Assembly (NCBI GenBank): GCA_013152615.1
Contig: JAADGA010000014.1
Location: 3,711 to 14,021, forward strand
Length of the DNA stretch: 10,311 nucleotides
DNA from: Alphaproteobacteria bacterium
GTDB taxonomy: Bacteria > Pseudomonadota > Alphaproteobacteria > Sphingomonadales > Emcibacteraceae
Reading direction: 5' to 3'
Shown here: positions 1 to 6,335 of the stretch, one piece after another
Numbering within the stretch: position 1 is the stretch's first letter
Layout of the letters: every line of letters starts with the position of its first letter
Notes under the pieces: model-generated
Database searches by the model: none
Seen by the model: the letters and a program-made list of their open reading frames with translations, nothing else
Told to the model about the DNA's origin: nothing
Translations under genes and position numbers: made by a program

Positions 1-551
1 GTCAGCCCGGGGGCGATCCCGTTAACCCGGACTTTCGGGCTCAACGCCTGCGCCATCATTTCAGTTGCCCCCAGCAGAGCGTATTTACTTAAGGTGTAAG
101 AATGGAAATCAGGATTAAGCGCAAATACCTTGCTGTCGAGAATATTGATAACGCTGCCTTTTTCCCGGTCCGGAATCACCCGATGGAGCGCGCGCGCCAG
201 TTGCAGCGGACTACGCAGATTGATATTCTGATGGGAGGCAAAGCTGTCCTCGGTAAAATCAGTCAGGCGGTCATTGATAAATTGTGAAGCATTGTTGATG
301 ACATGGCGCAGCGGATGATCCGGATTATCACAGCGGGGGATCAGGGCTTCGACCTCCTGATATTGGTTCAGGTCACAGCGGACCAGTGTGCCGTCGCCAC
401 CGGCCTGCTGAATTTTTTTCAGGGTGGCCCGGGTTTCATCCTGTCCGCTGTGATAATGCAGATAGATGAAATAACCCTTTTTCGCCAGCCACTCAGCCAG
501 ACATTTACCAATGCGTTTACCGGCGGCGGTGATCAGGATTGCCTCGGCCAT
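1..551 (-). CDS. Pteridine-reductase-like SDR (FolM/PTR1 type), C-terminus cut by window edge
   Basis: NAD(P)H-dependent short-chain dehydrogenase. Its closest recognisable relatives are E. coli FolM (dihydromonapterin reductase) and trypanosomatid PTR1, cytosolic enzymes that reduce dihydropterins. The 183 visible residues begin at ATG 551 and stay open to base 1. The cofactor motif TAAGKRIG (residues 8-15) has the Arg typical of pteridine reductases in place of the usual SDR Gly. NNAS lies at 86-89, and the triad Asp139, Tyr152, Lys156 has the 13-residue Asp-Tyr spacing of PTR1/FolM, where Asp replaces the usual SDR Ser. VRVNGIAPGL at 174-183 matches the FolM segment VKVNSIAPSL. The TGxxx glycine is Ala here (TAAG rather than TGAA), a small departure. 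The gene starts 2 bp after the stop of the pterin synthase homologue, so they are probably co-translated. The role in pterin reduction is inferred from family and neighbour; the actual substrate is unknown. Confidence 0.85.
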   Translation of the reverse strand, partial: MAEAILITAAGKRIGKCLAEWLAKKGYFIYLHYHSGQDETRATLKKIQQAGGDGTLVRCDLNQYQEVEALIPRCDNPDHPLRHVINNASQFINDRLTDFTEDSFASHQNINLRSPLQLARALHRVIPDREKGSVINILDSKVFALNPDFHSYTLSKYALLGATEMMAQALSPKVRVNGIAPGL

Positions 552-553
552 GA

Positions 554-1099
554 TTATATGTCCAGATCATTGATCGACATGTCCGGTCGCTGCCACCATG
601 GCGAACTGGCCCCGATATAATGATCGGTGGAGATAACCGTCGCCGGATTGCCGCTGAAGCTGACGCTGTTGGTCGGTGTTTCGATAATCTCTATTTTATG
701 GCAGCGCACCGCCAGCCCCTGATCGAACAGAATGGCATTGATTTTCGACAGGAAACACGCCGCCAGCAGCTCGGTCGTCGGGTCGCCGGGCATCACCATG
801 ATACGCGGTAGATTTTCCGGCTCCGTCGTCTTGAAATAATCCAGCAGTTGATCGTGGCTGGACAGTTGCAGGCTGTGGTCAACATGATCGTCAATCCACT
901 GATGCCAGCGCGATTTCAGCACCGCGAACGGCGCCATCATGTTGATCGCGCCGTCAAGCTGGTCTGTGCCGCCGGCCGCCATCAGCCACACCCTGACATG
1001 TTCATTATGGCCATGGGGGATGAAACACCGGCTGTTTTTAAGATTGAACAGGCGGTGGCTCATGCAATATCGGCGGGTAAAGGAAATCTCGAAGCTCAT
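554..1099 (-). CDS. 6-pyruvoyl / 6-carboxytetrahydropterin synthase family protein (QueD-like)
   Basis: Member of the PTPS/QueD family, zinc enzymes acting on 7,8-dihydroneopterin triphosphate. From ATG 1099 it is 181 aa, longer than E. coli QueD (about 120). Visible motifs: zinc ligands His15 (MSHRL) and His29/His31 in CFIPHGHN, catalytic Cys25 in the CxxxHGH spacing of QueD, Asp74-His75 (VDHSL) for the catalytic Asp/His pair, GDPTTELLA at 105-113, and pterin-anchoring Glu140 in IIETPTN. The extra length is mainly a segment around residues 40-65 and the C-terminal tail. A GTG at 1123 with GGA 8 nt upstream would add MDWGITLA; I prefer 1099 because family proteins begin just before the xFxxxR strand. 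It lies 60 bp after the response regulator and 2 bp before a FolM-like reductase. That context suggests a reduced pterin product as well as, or instead of, the queuosine precursor. Family is certain; product is not. Confidence 0.85.
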   Translation of the reverse strand: MSFEISFTRRYCMSHRLFNLKNSRCFIPHGHNEHVRVWLMAAGGTDQLDGAINMMAPFAVLKSRWHQWIDDHVDHSLQLSSHDQLLDYFKTTEPENLPRIMVMPGDPTTELLAACFLSKINAILFDQGLAVRCHKIEIIETPTNSVSFSGNPATVISTDHYIGASSPWWQRPDMSINDLDI

Positions 1100-1159
1100 G
1101 GCAAGGGTGATACCCCAGTCCACAGCTTAAGTCCAGAATAATTGGCCGGGGTCATGGCC

Positions 1160-1849
1160 CTAAACCCCGAGGCGGTAACCGCCGCTATCGGTGATCAGGA
1201 TGGTGGCGGCGGACGGGTTTGGTTCTATCTTCTGGCGCAGGCGATAGATGTGGGTCTCCAGCGTGTGGGTGGTCACCCCGGCATTATAGCCCCAGACCTC
1301 GTCCAGCAACACGTCGCGGCTGATCGGGCTGCCGTCGGAGCGTTTGAGATATTTCAGAATCGCGGTTTCTTTTTCTGTCAGCCGGATCAGCGCGTTGGTT
1401 TGCCGGTGGGTGAGGGTCTTGTCCCCGGGTTTGAAATGATAGGGGCCAATGATAAAAGACGCATCCTCGCTAATGGCATGCTGGCGCAGTTGCGCCCTGA
1501 CCCGTGCCAGCAGAATACCGAATTTAAACGGTTTGGTGATATAGTCATTAGCCCCGGCATCCAGTCCGAGGATAGTGTCGCTTTCGCTGTCATTGGCGGT
1601 GAGCATGATCACCGGAATCCTGATATTGGCCTTGCGCATCATCCGGCATATTTCGCGGCCATCAACATCCGGCAGGCCGACATCAAGGATGATCAGGTCA
1701 AATTTACCCTCCCGGGCAATTTTCAGCCCCTCCATGCCATATCCGGCCTCGGTAATGGTATATTCCTCGTGAAAGGTAAGTTGCTCCGCCAGTGTTGCCC
1801 GCAAATCCCCATCATCATCCACCAGCAGGATGCTATAGCTCTGATCCAT
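1160..1849 (-). CDS. OmpR/PhoB-family response regulator
   Basis: Two-component DNA-binding regulator of 229 aa. The receiver domain spans about residues 5-120. Counting from the preferred ATG, the acidic pocket is Asp11-Asp13 in LLVDDDGD, the phospho-acceptor is Asp56 (LILDVGLPD), the switch Thr is 84 (MLTAND) and the conserved Lys is 106 (ITKPF). A winged-helix output domain follows at about 150-229, with LTEKETAILKYL, the recognition-helix region THTLETHIYRLRQKI and the terminal wing SGGYRLGV. Start ATG 1849 has AGGA 7 nt upstream; an adjacent in-frame TTG at 1852 is less likely. No histidine kinase is encoded nearby, so it is an orphan within this window. It is first in a minus-strand group with the pterin genes and divergent from ribA, so control of one or both is possible but unproven. 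The stop codon lies inside a short inverted repeat (1147-1152 with 1164-1169) with no T-run. Confidence 0.92.
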   Translation of the reverse strand: MDQSYSILLVDDDGDLRATLAEQLTFHEEYTITEAGYGMEGLKIAREGKFDLIILDVGLPDVDGREICRMMRKANIRIPVIMLTANDSESDTILGLDAGANDYITKPFKFGILLARVRAQLRQHAISEDASFIIGPYHFKPGDKTLTHRQTNALIRLTEKETAILKYLKRSDGSPISRDVLLDEVWGYNAGVTTHTLETHIYRLRQKIEPNPSAATILITDSGGYRLGV

Positions 1850-1933
1850 CAATTAATCCTGTTTTTTTTGCGATGCTATACTATATATGCCAATATAGCA
1901 CAGTTATTTACCCGCGACCTAATGGATATAAAT
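1850..1933. promoter_or_regulatory. Divergent promoter region with 7-bp inverted repeat
   Basis: This 84-bp AT-rich gap separates the response regulator (minus) from ribA (plus) and must hold both promoters unless ribA starts at 1922. It contains the inverted repeat TGCTATA (1874-1880) and TATAGCA (1894-1900) with a 13-nt centre, so the arms repeat at 20 bp, two helical turns. The arms also resemble -10 elements, for example TATACT at 1877-1882, so this may be promoter sequence as much as an operator. No clean -35/-10 pair could be assigned on either strand. Confidence 0.45.
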
Positions 1934-3085
1934 ATGGCCCCCGAACCGCCTCATACAATAGACCGGCCGACAGAAAACCTGGTTGATCACCGGATTGTGA
2001 CCGTCGAACGGGCGGCGGCCGACCTCAGGCGCGGGCTGGCCGTTGTCATCAGTGATGATAGCCGGTCAATATTGGTGCAGTCGGCGGAATTGCTGACTGA
2101 TTTGTGGATCGCGCGGTTTCGCCGTCTCGGGTGCGCCGATCCGGTGGTCGGCCTCAGCCGTAACCGGGCCAATATTTTACGCATTCCGCCACGCAACAGC
2201 GCGGTTGCCCTGATCAGTCTGTCGGACCATATGACCGCGGCGGTAATCCAGTTGATGGCGGACCCGGCGGATGATCTGATGCATCCCCTGCTTGGTCCCT
2301 TCCGGGCGGCAGGTCGGCAACCGGCGCGCGCCATTCACGAGGCCGGGATTAAATTATGCAAGCTTGCCCGACTGTTACCGGCGGCATTATTCTCTGCATT
2401 TCTGCCGACAGAAGACGGCAGAAACTGGGCCGACGCCCATGGTCTGCTCCATGCGCAGGCGGCAGATGTGCTGGCGTTCGACCATCATGAAGCCCAGACA
2501 TTGCAGCAGATCACCGCGGCCACCGTACCGCTCGCTGGCGCGGTTGACACCACCATGGTCGCCTTTCGCCCCGACGATGGCGGCACGGCGCATTTTGCCC
2601 TGATTATCGGTGACCCCAGCCGTCATCAACCGGTGCTGACCCGGATTCATTCGCAATGTTTTACCGGCGATTTGCTCGGCTCGCTCAAATGCGACTGCGG
2701 GGAGCAGTTGAATGGCGCCATCCGCCATATGCAGGTGGCAGGTGGCGGCATACTGCTCTATCTGTCACAGGAGGGCCGCGGTATCGGCCTGATTAACAAG
2801 CTCCGGGCCTATCAGTTGCAGGATCAGGGCTTTGATACTATTGACGCCAATGAACGGCTGGGATTTTATGCTGACGAACGGATTTTTGAACCGGCGGCGC
2901 GGATGCTGAAAATACTCGGCTTTTCCAGAGTGCGCCTGCTCACCAATAATCCGCTGAAAGTCACCGGACTGGAAGCCTGCGGGGTGACGGTAGTCGAGCG
3001 GGTTGCCCATGCCTTTCCCGCCAACGCCCATAACAGCCATTATCTGGCAACCAAGAAGAACCGCGCCGGGCATCTGTTGTCCTGA
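1934..3085 (+). CDS. ribA: GTP cyclohydrolase II with degenerate DHBP-synthase-like N-terminal domain
   Basis: Catalyses the first committed riboflavin step: GTP to 2,5-diamino-6-ribosylamino-pyrimidinone phosphate, formate and pyrophosphate. 383 aa from ATG 1934 (GGA 7 nt upstream); ATG 1922 in the same frame has no visible ribosome site. The C-terminal half (about 195-383) is a complete GCHII domain: zinc cysteines Cys242, Cys253 and Cys255 in SQCFTGDLLGSLKCDCG, SQEGRGIGL at 278-286, TIDANERLGF at 302-311, ADER at 313-316 and LLTNNPLKV at 335-343. The N-terminal half resembles RibB at both ends (AAADLRRGLAVVISDD at 27-42; HEAGIKLCKLARLLPAAL at 135-152). It has lost the acidic RENEGD metal/substrate motif and is about 25 residues shorter between these points, so DHBP synthase activity is unlikely. 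RibA activity itself is well supported. The last codons form the first copy of a downstream hairpin repeat array. Confidence 0.93.
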   Translation: MAPEPPHTIDRPTENLVDHRIVTVERAAADLRRGLAVVISDDSRSILVQSAELLTDLWIARFRRLGCADPVVGLSRNRANILRIPPRNSAVALISLSDHMTAAVIQLMADPADDLMHPLLGPFRAAGRQPARAIHEAGIKLCKLARLLPAALFSAFLPTEDGRNWADAHGLLHAQAADVLAFDHHEAQTLQQITAATVPLAGAVDTTMVAFRPDDGGTAHFALIIGDPSRHQPVLTRIHSQCFTGDLLGSLKCDCGEQLNGAIRHMQVAGGGILLYLSQEGRGIGLINKLRAYQLQDQGFDTIDANERLGFYADERIFEPAARMLKILGFSRVRLLTNNPLKVTGLEACGVTVVERVAHAFPANAHNSHYLATKKNRAGHLLS

Positions 3086-3180
3086 GCAATAACCCGGACA
3101 CCTGTTGTCCTGAGCAATAACCCGGGCAACCTGTTGCCCTGAACAATAAACCGGGCATCTGTTGCCCTGAATAATAACAC
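3068..3180 (+). repeat. Tandem 28-29 bp hairpin repeat, about four copies, starting inside the ribA 3' end
   Basis: Four imperfect copies of a unit of the form GGGCA-tctgt-TGCCC-tgaacaataaacc, with hairpins starting at 3068, 3096, 3124 and 3153 (period 28, 28, 29). Stems: 3068-3072 with 3078-3082 (one G.U pair), 3096-3100 with 3106-3110 (GGACA/TGTCC), 3124-3129 with 3134-3139 (GGGCAA/TTGCCC), 3153-3157 with 3163-3167 (GGGCA/TGCCC). The third stem position changes from A-T to G-C on both arms together. The first copy encodes the RibA tail GHLLS and its stop codon, so the array looks like a duplication of the gene end. There is no T-run, so this is not a classic intrinsic terminator; it could stabilise the mRNA 3' end or be neutral duplication. 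Confidence 0.85.
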
Positions 3181-3195
3181 TGAGTTTATGATCTG

Positions 3196-4443
3196 ATGAG
3201 GCCTGATTTTTCTCCGAAAATTCTGGCGGTTATGCTGGCCGGGCTGGTTGCCCTGACGCCATTTTCCGTTGATACCTATCTGCCAGCGATGCCGGCAATG
3301 GCACGCTGGTTCGGTACCAGTACCGGTATGGTTGAGCTGACGGTCGGGGCATTTTTTGTCGGCTATGCTCTGGGTCAGCTGGTCGGCGGGCCGCTGTCCG
3401 ATCATTATGGCCGTCGGCGGGTTGGTGGCCCGGGGGTGATCATCTTTTTTGTTGCGACCATCGGAATTATTATCGCGCCCAATATTGAAACCGCGATTGT
3501 GGGCCGGTTTATTCAGGCCTTTGGCGGTGGCTTTGTCACCGTGATTGCCCCATCCGTGGTCCGTGACCGTTTTCGCGGCAAGGAAGCGGCGAATATGTTT
3601 GCCCTGATCGGGGTGGTGATGATGCTGGCACCGCTGGTGGCCCCGGCGGTCGGGGCGTTGTTGCTTCAAATCGGCGGCTGGCGGCTGATTTTTGGCTTTC
3701 TTGCCGGTTATGCGCTGATTTCTCTCGGCATTATCCTGCTGTGTCTGCCCGAGCGGAAAAAACCGCTGTCCGACCGGCTGCATATGGATAAAATATGGCA
3801 TAATTACCGGCTGGTACTGACCAACCGTCAGGCGGTCGGCTATATGATTACCCAGACTTTCAGCTCGTCGGTAATGTTCCTGTTTCTCACCGGCTCGGCC
3901 TTTGCCTATATCAGCTATCTCGGGGTATCAACGGACATGTTCCCGCTGTTATTTGGTGCCAATATTATCGTCATGATGATGTTTAACCGCCTCAATCCGT
4001 TATTGCTCAATATCTTCAGCTCCCATCAACTGATCGGGGCCGGGATTATCATTCAACTGGTGGCCAGTGCTATTCTGTGGGGTGGGCAGGCCGTTGATCT
4101 GGCGTTTATTGATCACAGGAATATTTATATGGTGGTGCCGATGATCATGATTATTGTCGGTGCCAACGGCATTACCGTGCCTAACAGCTATGCCTGTTTT
4201 CTTGAGGATTTCAAGGATAACAGCGGTTCGGCAACCGCTATTCTGGGCTCAAGCCTGTTCATTATCAGCGGCATTTTGAGCGCGATCCTTGGCCTGCTTC
4301 ATGGCGATAATATCATCCCGATGACCAGCATGATGCTGTTATCGAGTATGATTTCGGTGCTGAGCTACCGCTTTCTGGCCAAGCGGAAACAGGTTATAAC
4401 AGCTGATGTTTTTTCAGCTGATGACGCAGCTGATGATAGCTGA
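3196..4443 (+). CDS. MFS transporter, Bcr/CflA (DHA1) type drug-efflux family
   Basis: Inner-membrane major facilitator of 415 aa with about 12 hydrophobic segments, most like the proton-coupled Bcr/CflA exporters. Visible features: the TM1 signature FSVDTYLPAMPAMA (24-37) characteristic of Bcr/CflA, motif A between TM2 and TM3 (GGPLSDHYGRRR), an Arg-containing TM4 (VGRFIQAFGGG), and the TM5 motif-C region LAPLVAPAVGALLLQIGGWR. A charged central loop (LPERKKPLSDRL) separates the halves. The C-terminal tail ADVFSADDAADDS is acidic and encoded by three CAGCTGATG repeats. No good ribosome site precedes ATG 3196; the start is chosen because it places MRPDFSPKILAVMLAGL directly before TM1. It is separated from ribA only by the hairpin array and overlaps the end of pspF by 50 bp on the opposite strand. 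Substrate cannot be told from sequence. Confidence 0.88.
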   Translation: MRPDFSPKILAVMLAGLVALTPFSVDTYLPAMPAMARWFGTSTGMVELTVGAFFVGYALGQLVGGPLSDHYGRRRVGGPGVIIFFVATIGIIIAPNIETAIVGRFIQAFGGGFVTVIAPSVVRDRFRGKEAANMFALIGVVMMLAPLVAPAVGALLLQIGGWRLIFGFLAGYALISLGIILLCLPERKKPLSDRLHMDKIWHNYRLVLTNRQAVGYMITQTFSSSVMFLFLTGSAFAYISYLGVSTDMFPLLFGANIIVMMMFNRLNPLLLNIFSSHQLIGAGIIIQLVASAILWGGQAVDLAFIDHRNIYMVVPMIMIIVGANGITVPNSYACFLEDFKDNSGSATAILGSSLFIISGILSAILGLLHGDNIIPMTSMMLLSSMISVLSYRFLAKRKQVITADVFSADDAADDS

Positions 4444-5419
4444 GATTAAGGAATTTCGCGCTGTCACGCTGATTATATTTGTTGGCCTTCAGCGCCCCTT
4501 TCAGCAATTTATACTCCAGCGCCGTCACCGCCTGAGCGTAATCAACCGGCAGGATGTTGGCGGAAGGATTATTTTGTGATCGGGGCGGATTTTTATCCTC
4601 ATCACGGATTGCCGCCGGGCTGCTCCGGGGCCGGAACGGTGATTGAAACGGGTCAATTTCAAGCAGGGACAAGGGGGTGAATTCATCTTCCGCATGATAA
4701 ACCGCCCGCTCAATAACATTTTTCAGCTCACGGATATTGCCGGGCCAGCGATAGGCGTTCAGAGCCGCAATCATGTCAGCGGAAAATCCGGGAAAGCTGG
4801 TCCAGTTCCGCTCCTGCGCCACCCGCTGGCCAAACTGGGCCGCGAGCAGCATAATATCGTCGCGGCGTGCGCGCAACGGCGGCAGGGTGATAACGTCGAG
4901 GGCCAACCGGTCGAGCAGGTCATGGCGAAACGCGCCCCGGTCCGCCGCCGTCGGCAGATCAATATTGGTCGCGCCGATGATTCTGACATCGCTGTGCAGG
5001 GTCTTGTTGCTGCCGATACGCTGAAAACTGCCATATTCGGTGACCCGCAGCAGTTTTTCCTGTGCCGCCAGCGACGTGGTGGCGATCTCATCGAGAAACA
5101 GCGTGCCATTATCGGCCTCCTCAAAGCGGCCAATACGGCGGACGCTGGCCCCGGTAAAGGCCCCGGCCTCATGACCGAATAATTCTGATTCGAGCAGGTT
5201 TTCCGGCAGGGCGGCGCAATTGACCTGAACAAAACTGCCCTCCCAGCGCGGCGACAGGAAATGCAGCCGGGCGGCGATCAGTTCCTTGCCGGTGCCGCGT
5301 TCGCCAATCACCAGCACCGGCCGGTCATGGCGGGCCGCGCGCGAACATTGATCGATAATTTCCAGAAAGGCCGGGCTTTCGCCGATCAGGGTCTGGTCCT
5401 GAGGTAAATTTAAGCGCAT
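4394..5419 (-). CDS. pspF: PspF, sigma-54 enhancer-binding activator of the psp operon
   Basis: AAA+ transcription activator of 341 aa that remodels sigma-54 RNA polymerase at pspA. Like E. coli PspF it has no N-terminal sensor domain; the AAA+ module begins at once (LIGESPAF at 11-18). Walker A GERGTGKE is at 39-46, the sigma-54-contacting GAFTGA loop at 86-91 and Walker B GTLFLDEI at 105-112. Trp59 in the LSPRWEGSF loop matches E. coli PspF Trp56, which is known to be needed for inhibition by PspA, so negative control by PspA is probably kept. A proline/Asn-rich linker (about 265-300) leads to a Fis-type HTH ending LSYHQLRHQLKKHQLL, closely resembling the E. coli PspF end. Divergent from pspA with the enhancer sites 22 bp upstream of its own start, which fits autorepression. 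No clear ribosome site is visible at ATG 5419. The 3' end overlaps the MFS gene. Confidence 0.95.
   Translation of the reverse strand: MRLNLPQDQTLIGESPAFLEIIDQCSRAARHDRPVLVIGERGTGKELIAARLHFLSPRWEGSFVQVNCAALPENLLESELFGHEAGAFTGASVRRIGRFEEADNGTLFLDEIATTSLAAQEKLLRVTEYGSFQRIGSNKTLHSDVRIIGATNIDLPTAADRGAFRHDLLDRLALDVITLPPLRARRDDIMLLAAQFGQRVAQERNWTSFPGFSADMIAALNAYRWPGNIRELKNVIERAVYHAEDEFTPLSLLEIDPFQSPFRPRSSPAAIRDEDKNPPRSQNNPSANILPVDYAQAVTALEYKLLKGALKANKYNQRDSAKFLNLSYHQLRHQLKKHQLL
4400..4435. repeat. Three CAGCTGATG direct repeats in the MFS/pspF overlap
   Basis: CAGCTGATG occurs at 4400-4408, 4415-4423 and 4427-4435. The offsets of 15 and 12 bp keep both reading frames, giving three Ala-Asp pairs in the MFS tail and three His-Gln-Leu motifs in the PspF helix-turn-helix. 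The PspF side matches the conserved family end, so the MFS tail probably arose by overprinting. Confidence 0.7.
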
Positions 5420-5441
5420 ATTATTAAATATTATCTATTTT

Positions 5442-5466
5442 CACTAATTAATAGTGTATTACACTA
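5442..5466. promoter_or_regulatory. Candidate PspF upstream activating sequence (phased half-sites)
   Basis: CACTA at 5442-5446, TAGTG at 5452-5456 and CACTA at 5462-5466 alternate in orientation at exactly 10-bp steps, so they face the same side of the helix. The last two form a perfect 15-bp palindrome, TAGTGTATTACACTA (5452-5466). Taking the predicted pspA start as 5559, the block lies at about -117 to -93, where the E. coli psp enhancer sites sit. It is also just upstream of pspF, consistent with autorepression. Confidence 0.65.
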
Positions 5467-5502
5467 AACAGTAATTTGCCAGAAAAAATTTATATCCTTT
5501 GA

Positions 5503-5515
5503 AATCAATATCTTA
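5503..5515 (+). promoter_or_regulatory. IHF binding site (perfect consensus match)
   Basis: AATCAATATCTTA matches the IHF consensus WATCAANNNNTTR at every fixed position. It lies at about -56 to -44, between the candidate enhancer sites and the sigma-54 promoter, the position at which IHF bends DNA at the E. coli pspA promoter. The surrounding sequence is AT-rich. Confidence 0.7.
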
Positions 5516-5532
5516 ACTAAAATAGCCCAAAC

Positions 5533-5548
5533 TGGCACAGCTCATGCA
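5533..5548 (+). promoter_or_regulatory. Sigma-54 promoter of the psp operon
   Basis: TGGCACAGCTCATGCA has the invariant GG (5534-5535) and GC (5546-5547) separated by 10 nt, as in the -24/-12 consensus TGGCAC-N5-TTGCA; only the first base of TTGC departs (ATGC). Predicted transcription start is about 5559, giving a 5' leader of about 44 nt before pspA. Confidence 0.85.
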
Positions 5549-5602
5549 AAGTAAAGGTCGAGTACCACGAGAGGGGTGCAACGACAACATGGAGAAAAGA
5601 TA

Positions 5603-6295
5603 ATGAGTATTTTTACCCGCCTTAGCGATATTGTGAATTCCAATATCACCCATATTCTCGATCGGGCCGAAGATCCGGCCAAGATGATCCGCCTGATGGT
5701 TCAGGAAATGGAGGATACTCTGGTCGAGGTTCGGTCCTCGGCGGCGCGGGTGATTGCCGACCGCAAGGAGCTTGACCGGAATATGCACCGCCTCACCGAT
5801 GCGCGCCAGGACTGGTATGACAAGGCGGAACTGGCGCTCAATAAAAATCGCGAAGACCTGGCCAATGCCGCCCTGATTGAGCGGGCAAAACTTGCAGAAA
5901 TGGCCGAAAGTCTGGAGAGTGACCGCGGACCGCTGGACGAGGCCCTGAAAAAATATGAGAGTGATATTATCAGTCTGGAGGCTAAAATAAAGGAAGCCCG
6001 CCAGAAACAGCGGTCACTGGTTGAACGTCAGGCCAGTGCCTCGAGCCAGCTCAAAGTCCGGCAGAAACTCTATGATAACCGGATTGAAGACGTCATGGTC
6101 CGCTTTACCCAGATGGAAAAACGTGTTGATGATACCGAAAGCCGGGTTGAGGCCGCTGATATCGGCAGGGAAAAATCCCTGAGCGAAGAGTTTGCCGACC
6201 TTGAATCACAGCAGCAGGTTGCCGGTGATCTGGCGGCACTGAAGTCCAAGATCAAGGCTGGAAAGGCTGATAATGCGGCTCAGGCTAAAAAATAA
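5603..6295 (+). CDS. pspA: Phage shock protein A (ESCRT-III-like membrane stress effector)
   Basis: Peripheral inner-membrane protein of 230 aa, the usual PspA length. In the family it holds PspF inactive when the membrane is intact and assembles on stressed membrane to limit proton leakage. The N-terminal amphipathic helix MSIFTRLSDIVNSNITHILD (1-20) and DPAKMIRLMVQEMEDTL (24-40) are classic PspA/Vipp1 features. The rest is almost entirely charged alpha-helix and coiled coil to about residue 210, with a short Lys/Ala-rich tail and no Vipp1 C-terminal extension. ATG 5603 has GGAG 8 nt upstream; an in-frame GTG at 5576 lacks homology support. It is first in an operon running to 8071, with pspB 40 bp downstream. 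Confidence 0.97.
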   Translation: MSIFTRLSDIVNSNITHILDRAEDPAKMIRLMVQEMEDTLVEVRSSAARVIADRKELDRNMHRLTDARQDWYDKAELALNKNREDLANAALIERAKLAEMAESLESDRGPLDEALKKYESDIISLEAKIKEARQKQRSLVERQASASSQLKVRQKLYDNRIEDVMVRFTQMEKRVDDTESRVEAADIGREKSLSEEFADLESQQQVAGDLAALKSKIKAGKADNAAQAKK

Positions 6296-6335
6296 TATAA
6301 TATTCACAAGCTGTTAACAAAAAAAGGCTTCGACA

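Noticed and set aside
303-811. Plus-strand open frames opposite the SDR and pterin genes
   Set aside because: The minus-strand readings carry complete active-site motifs; the plus-strand frames do not.
1147-1169. Terminator for the response regulator gene (CGGGGT with ACCCCG)
   Set aside because: The 6-bp stem with an 11-nt loop sits over the stop codon and has no T-run on either strand; probably chance in GC-rich sequence.
1142-1933. The open frame of ribA extends upstream to 1142, giving an apparent 647-residue protein
   Set aside because: This stretch is antisense to the response regulator, which has full domain motifs and a good start; GCHII homology and the GGA-spaced ATG place the ribA start at 1934.
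3068-3180. CRISPR-like array of 28-bp repeats
   Set aside because: The units are contiguous, with no unique spacers between them, and the first unit is the coding end of ribA.
3040-3801. 253-residue minus-strand open frame opposite the MFS gene
   Set aside because: It is the shadow of a strongly recognisable membrane transporter; its composition is low-complexity, rich in His, Gln and Asn, with no motif, and it runs through the hairpin array.
4643-5182. 179-residue plus-strand open frame inside pspF
   Set aside because: It is antisense to the conserved AAA+ domain; no motif of its own and no ribosome site.
5576-5602. GTG at 5576 as pspA start, adding nine residues
   Set aside because: PspA proteins begin at the MSIF-type amphipathic helix, and ATG 5603 has a GGAG ribosome site at the right distance.
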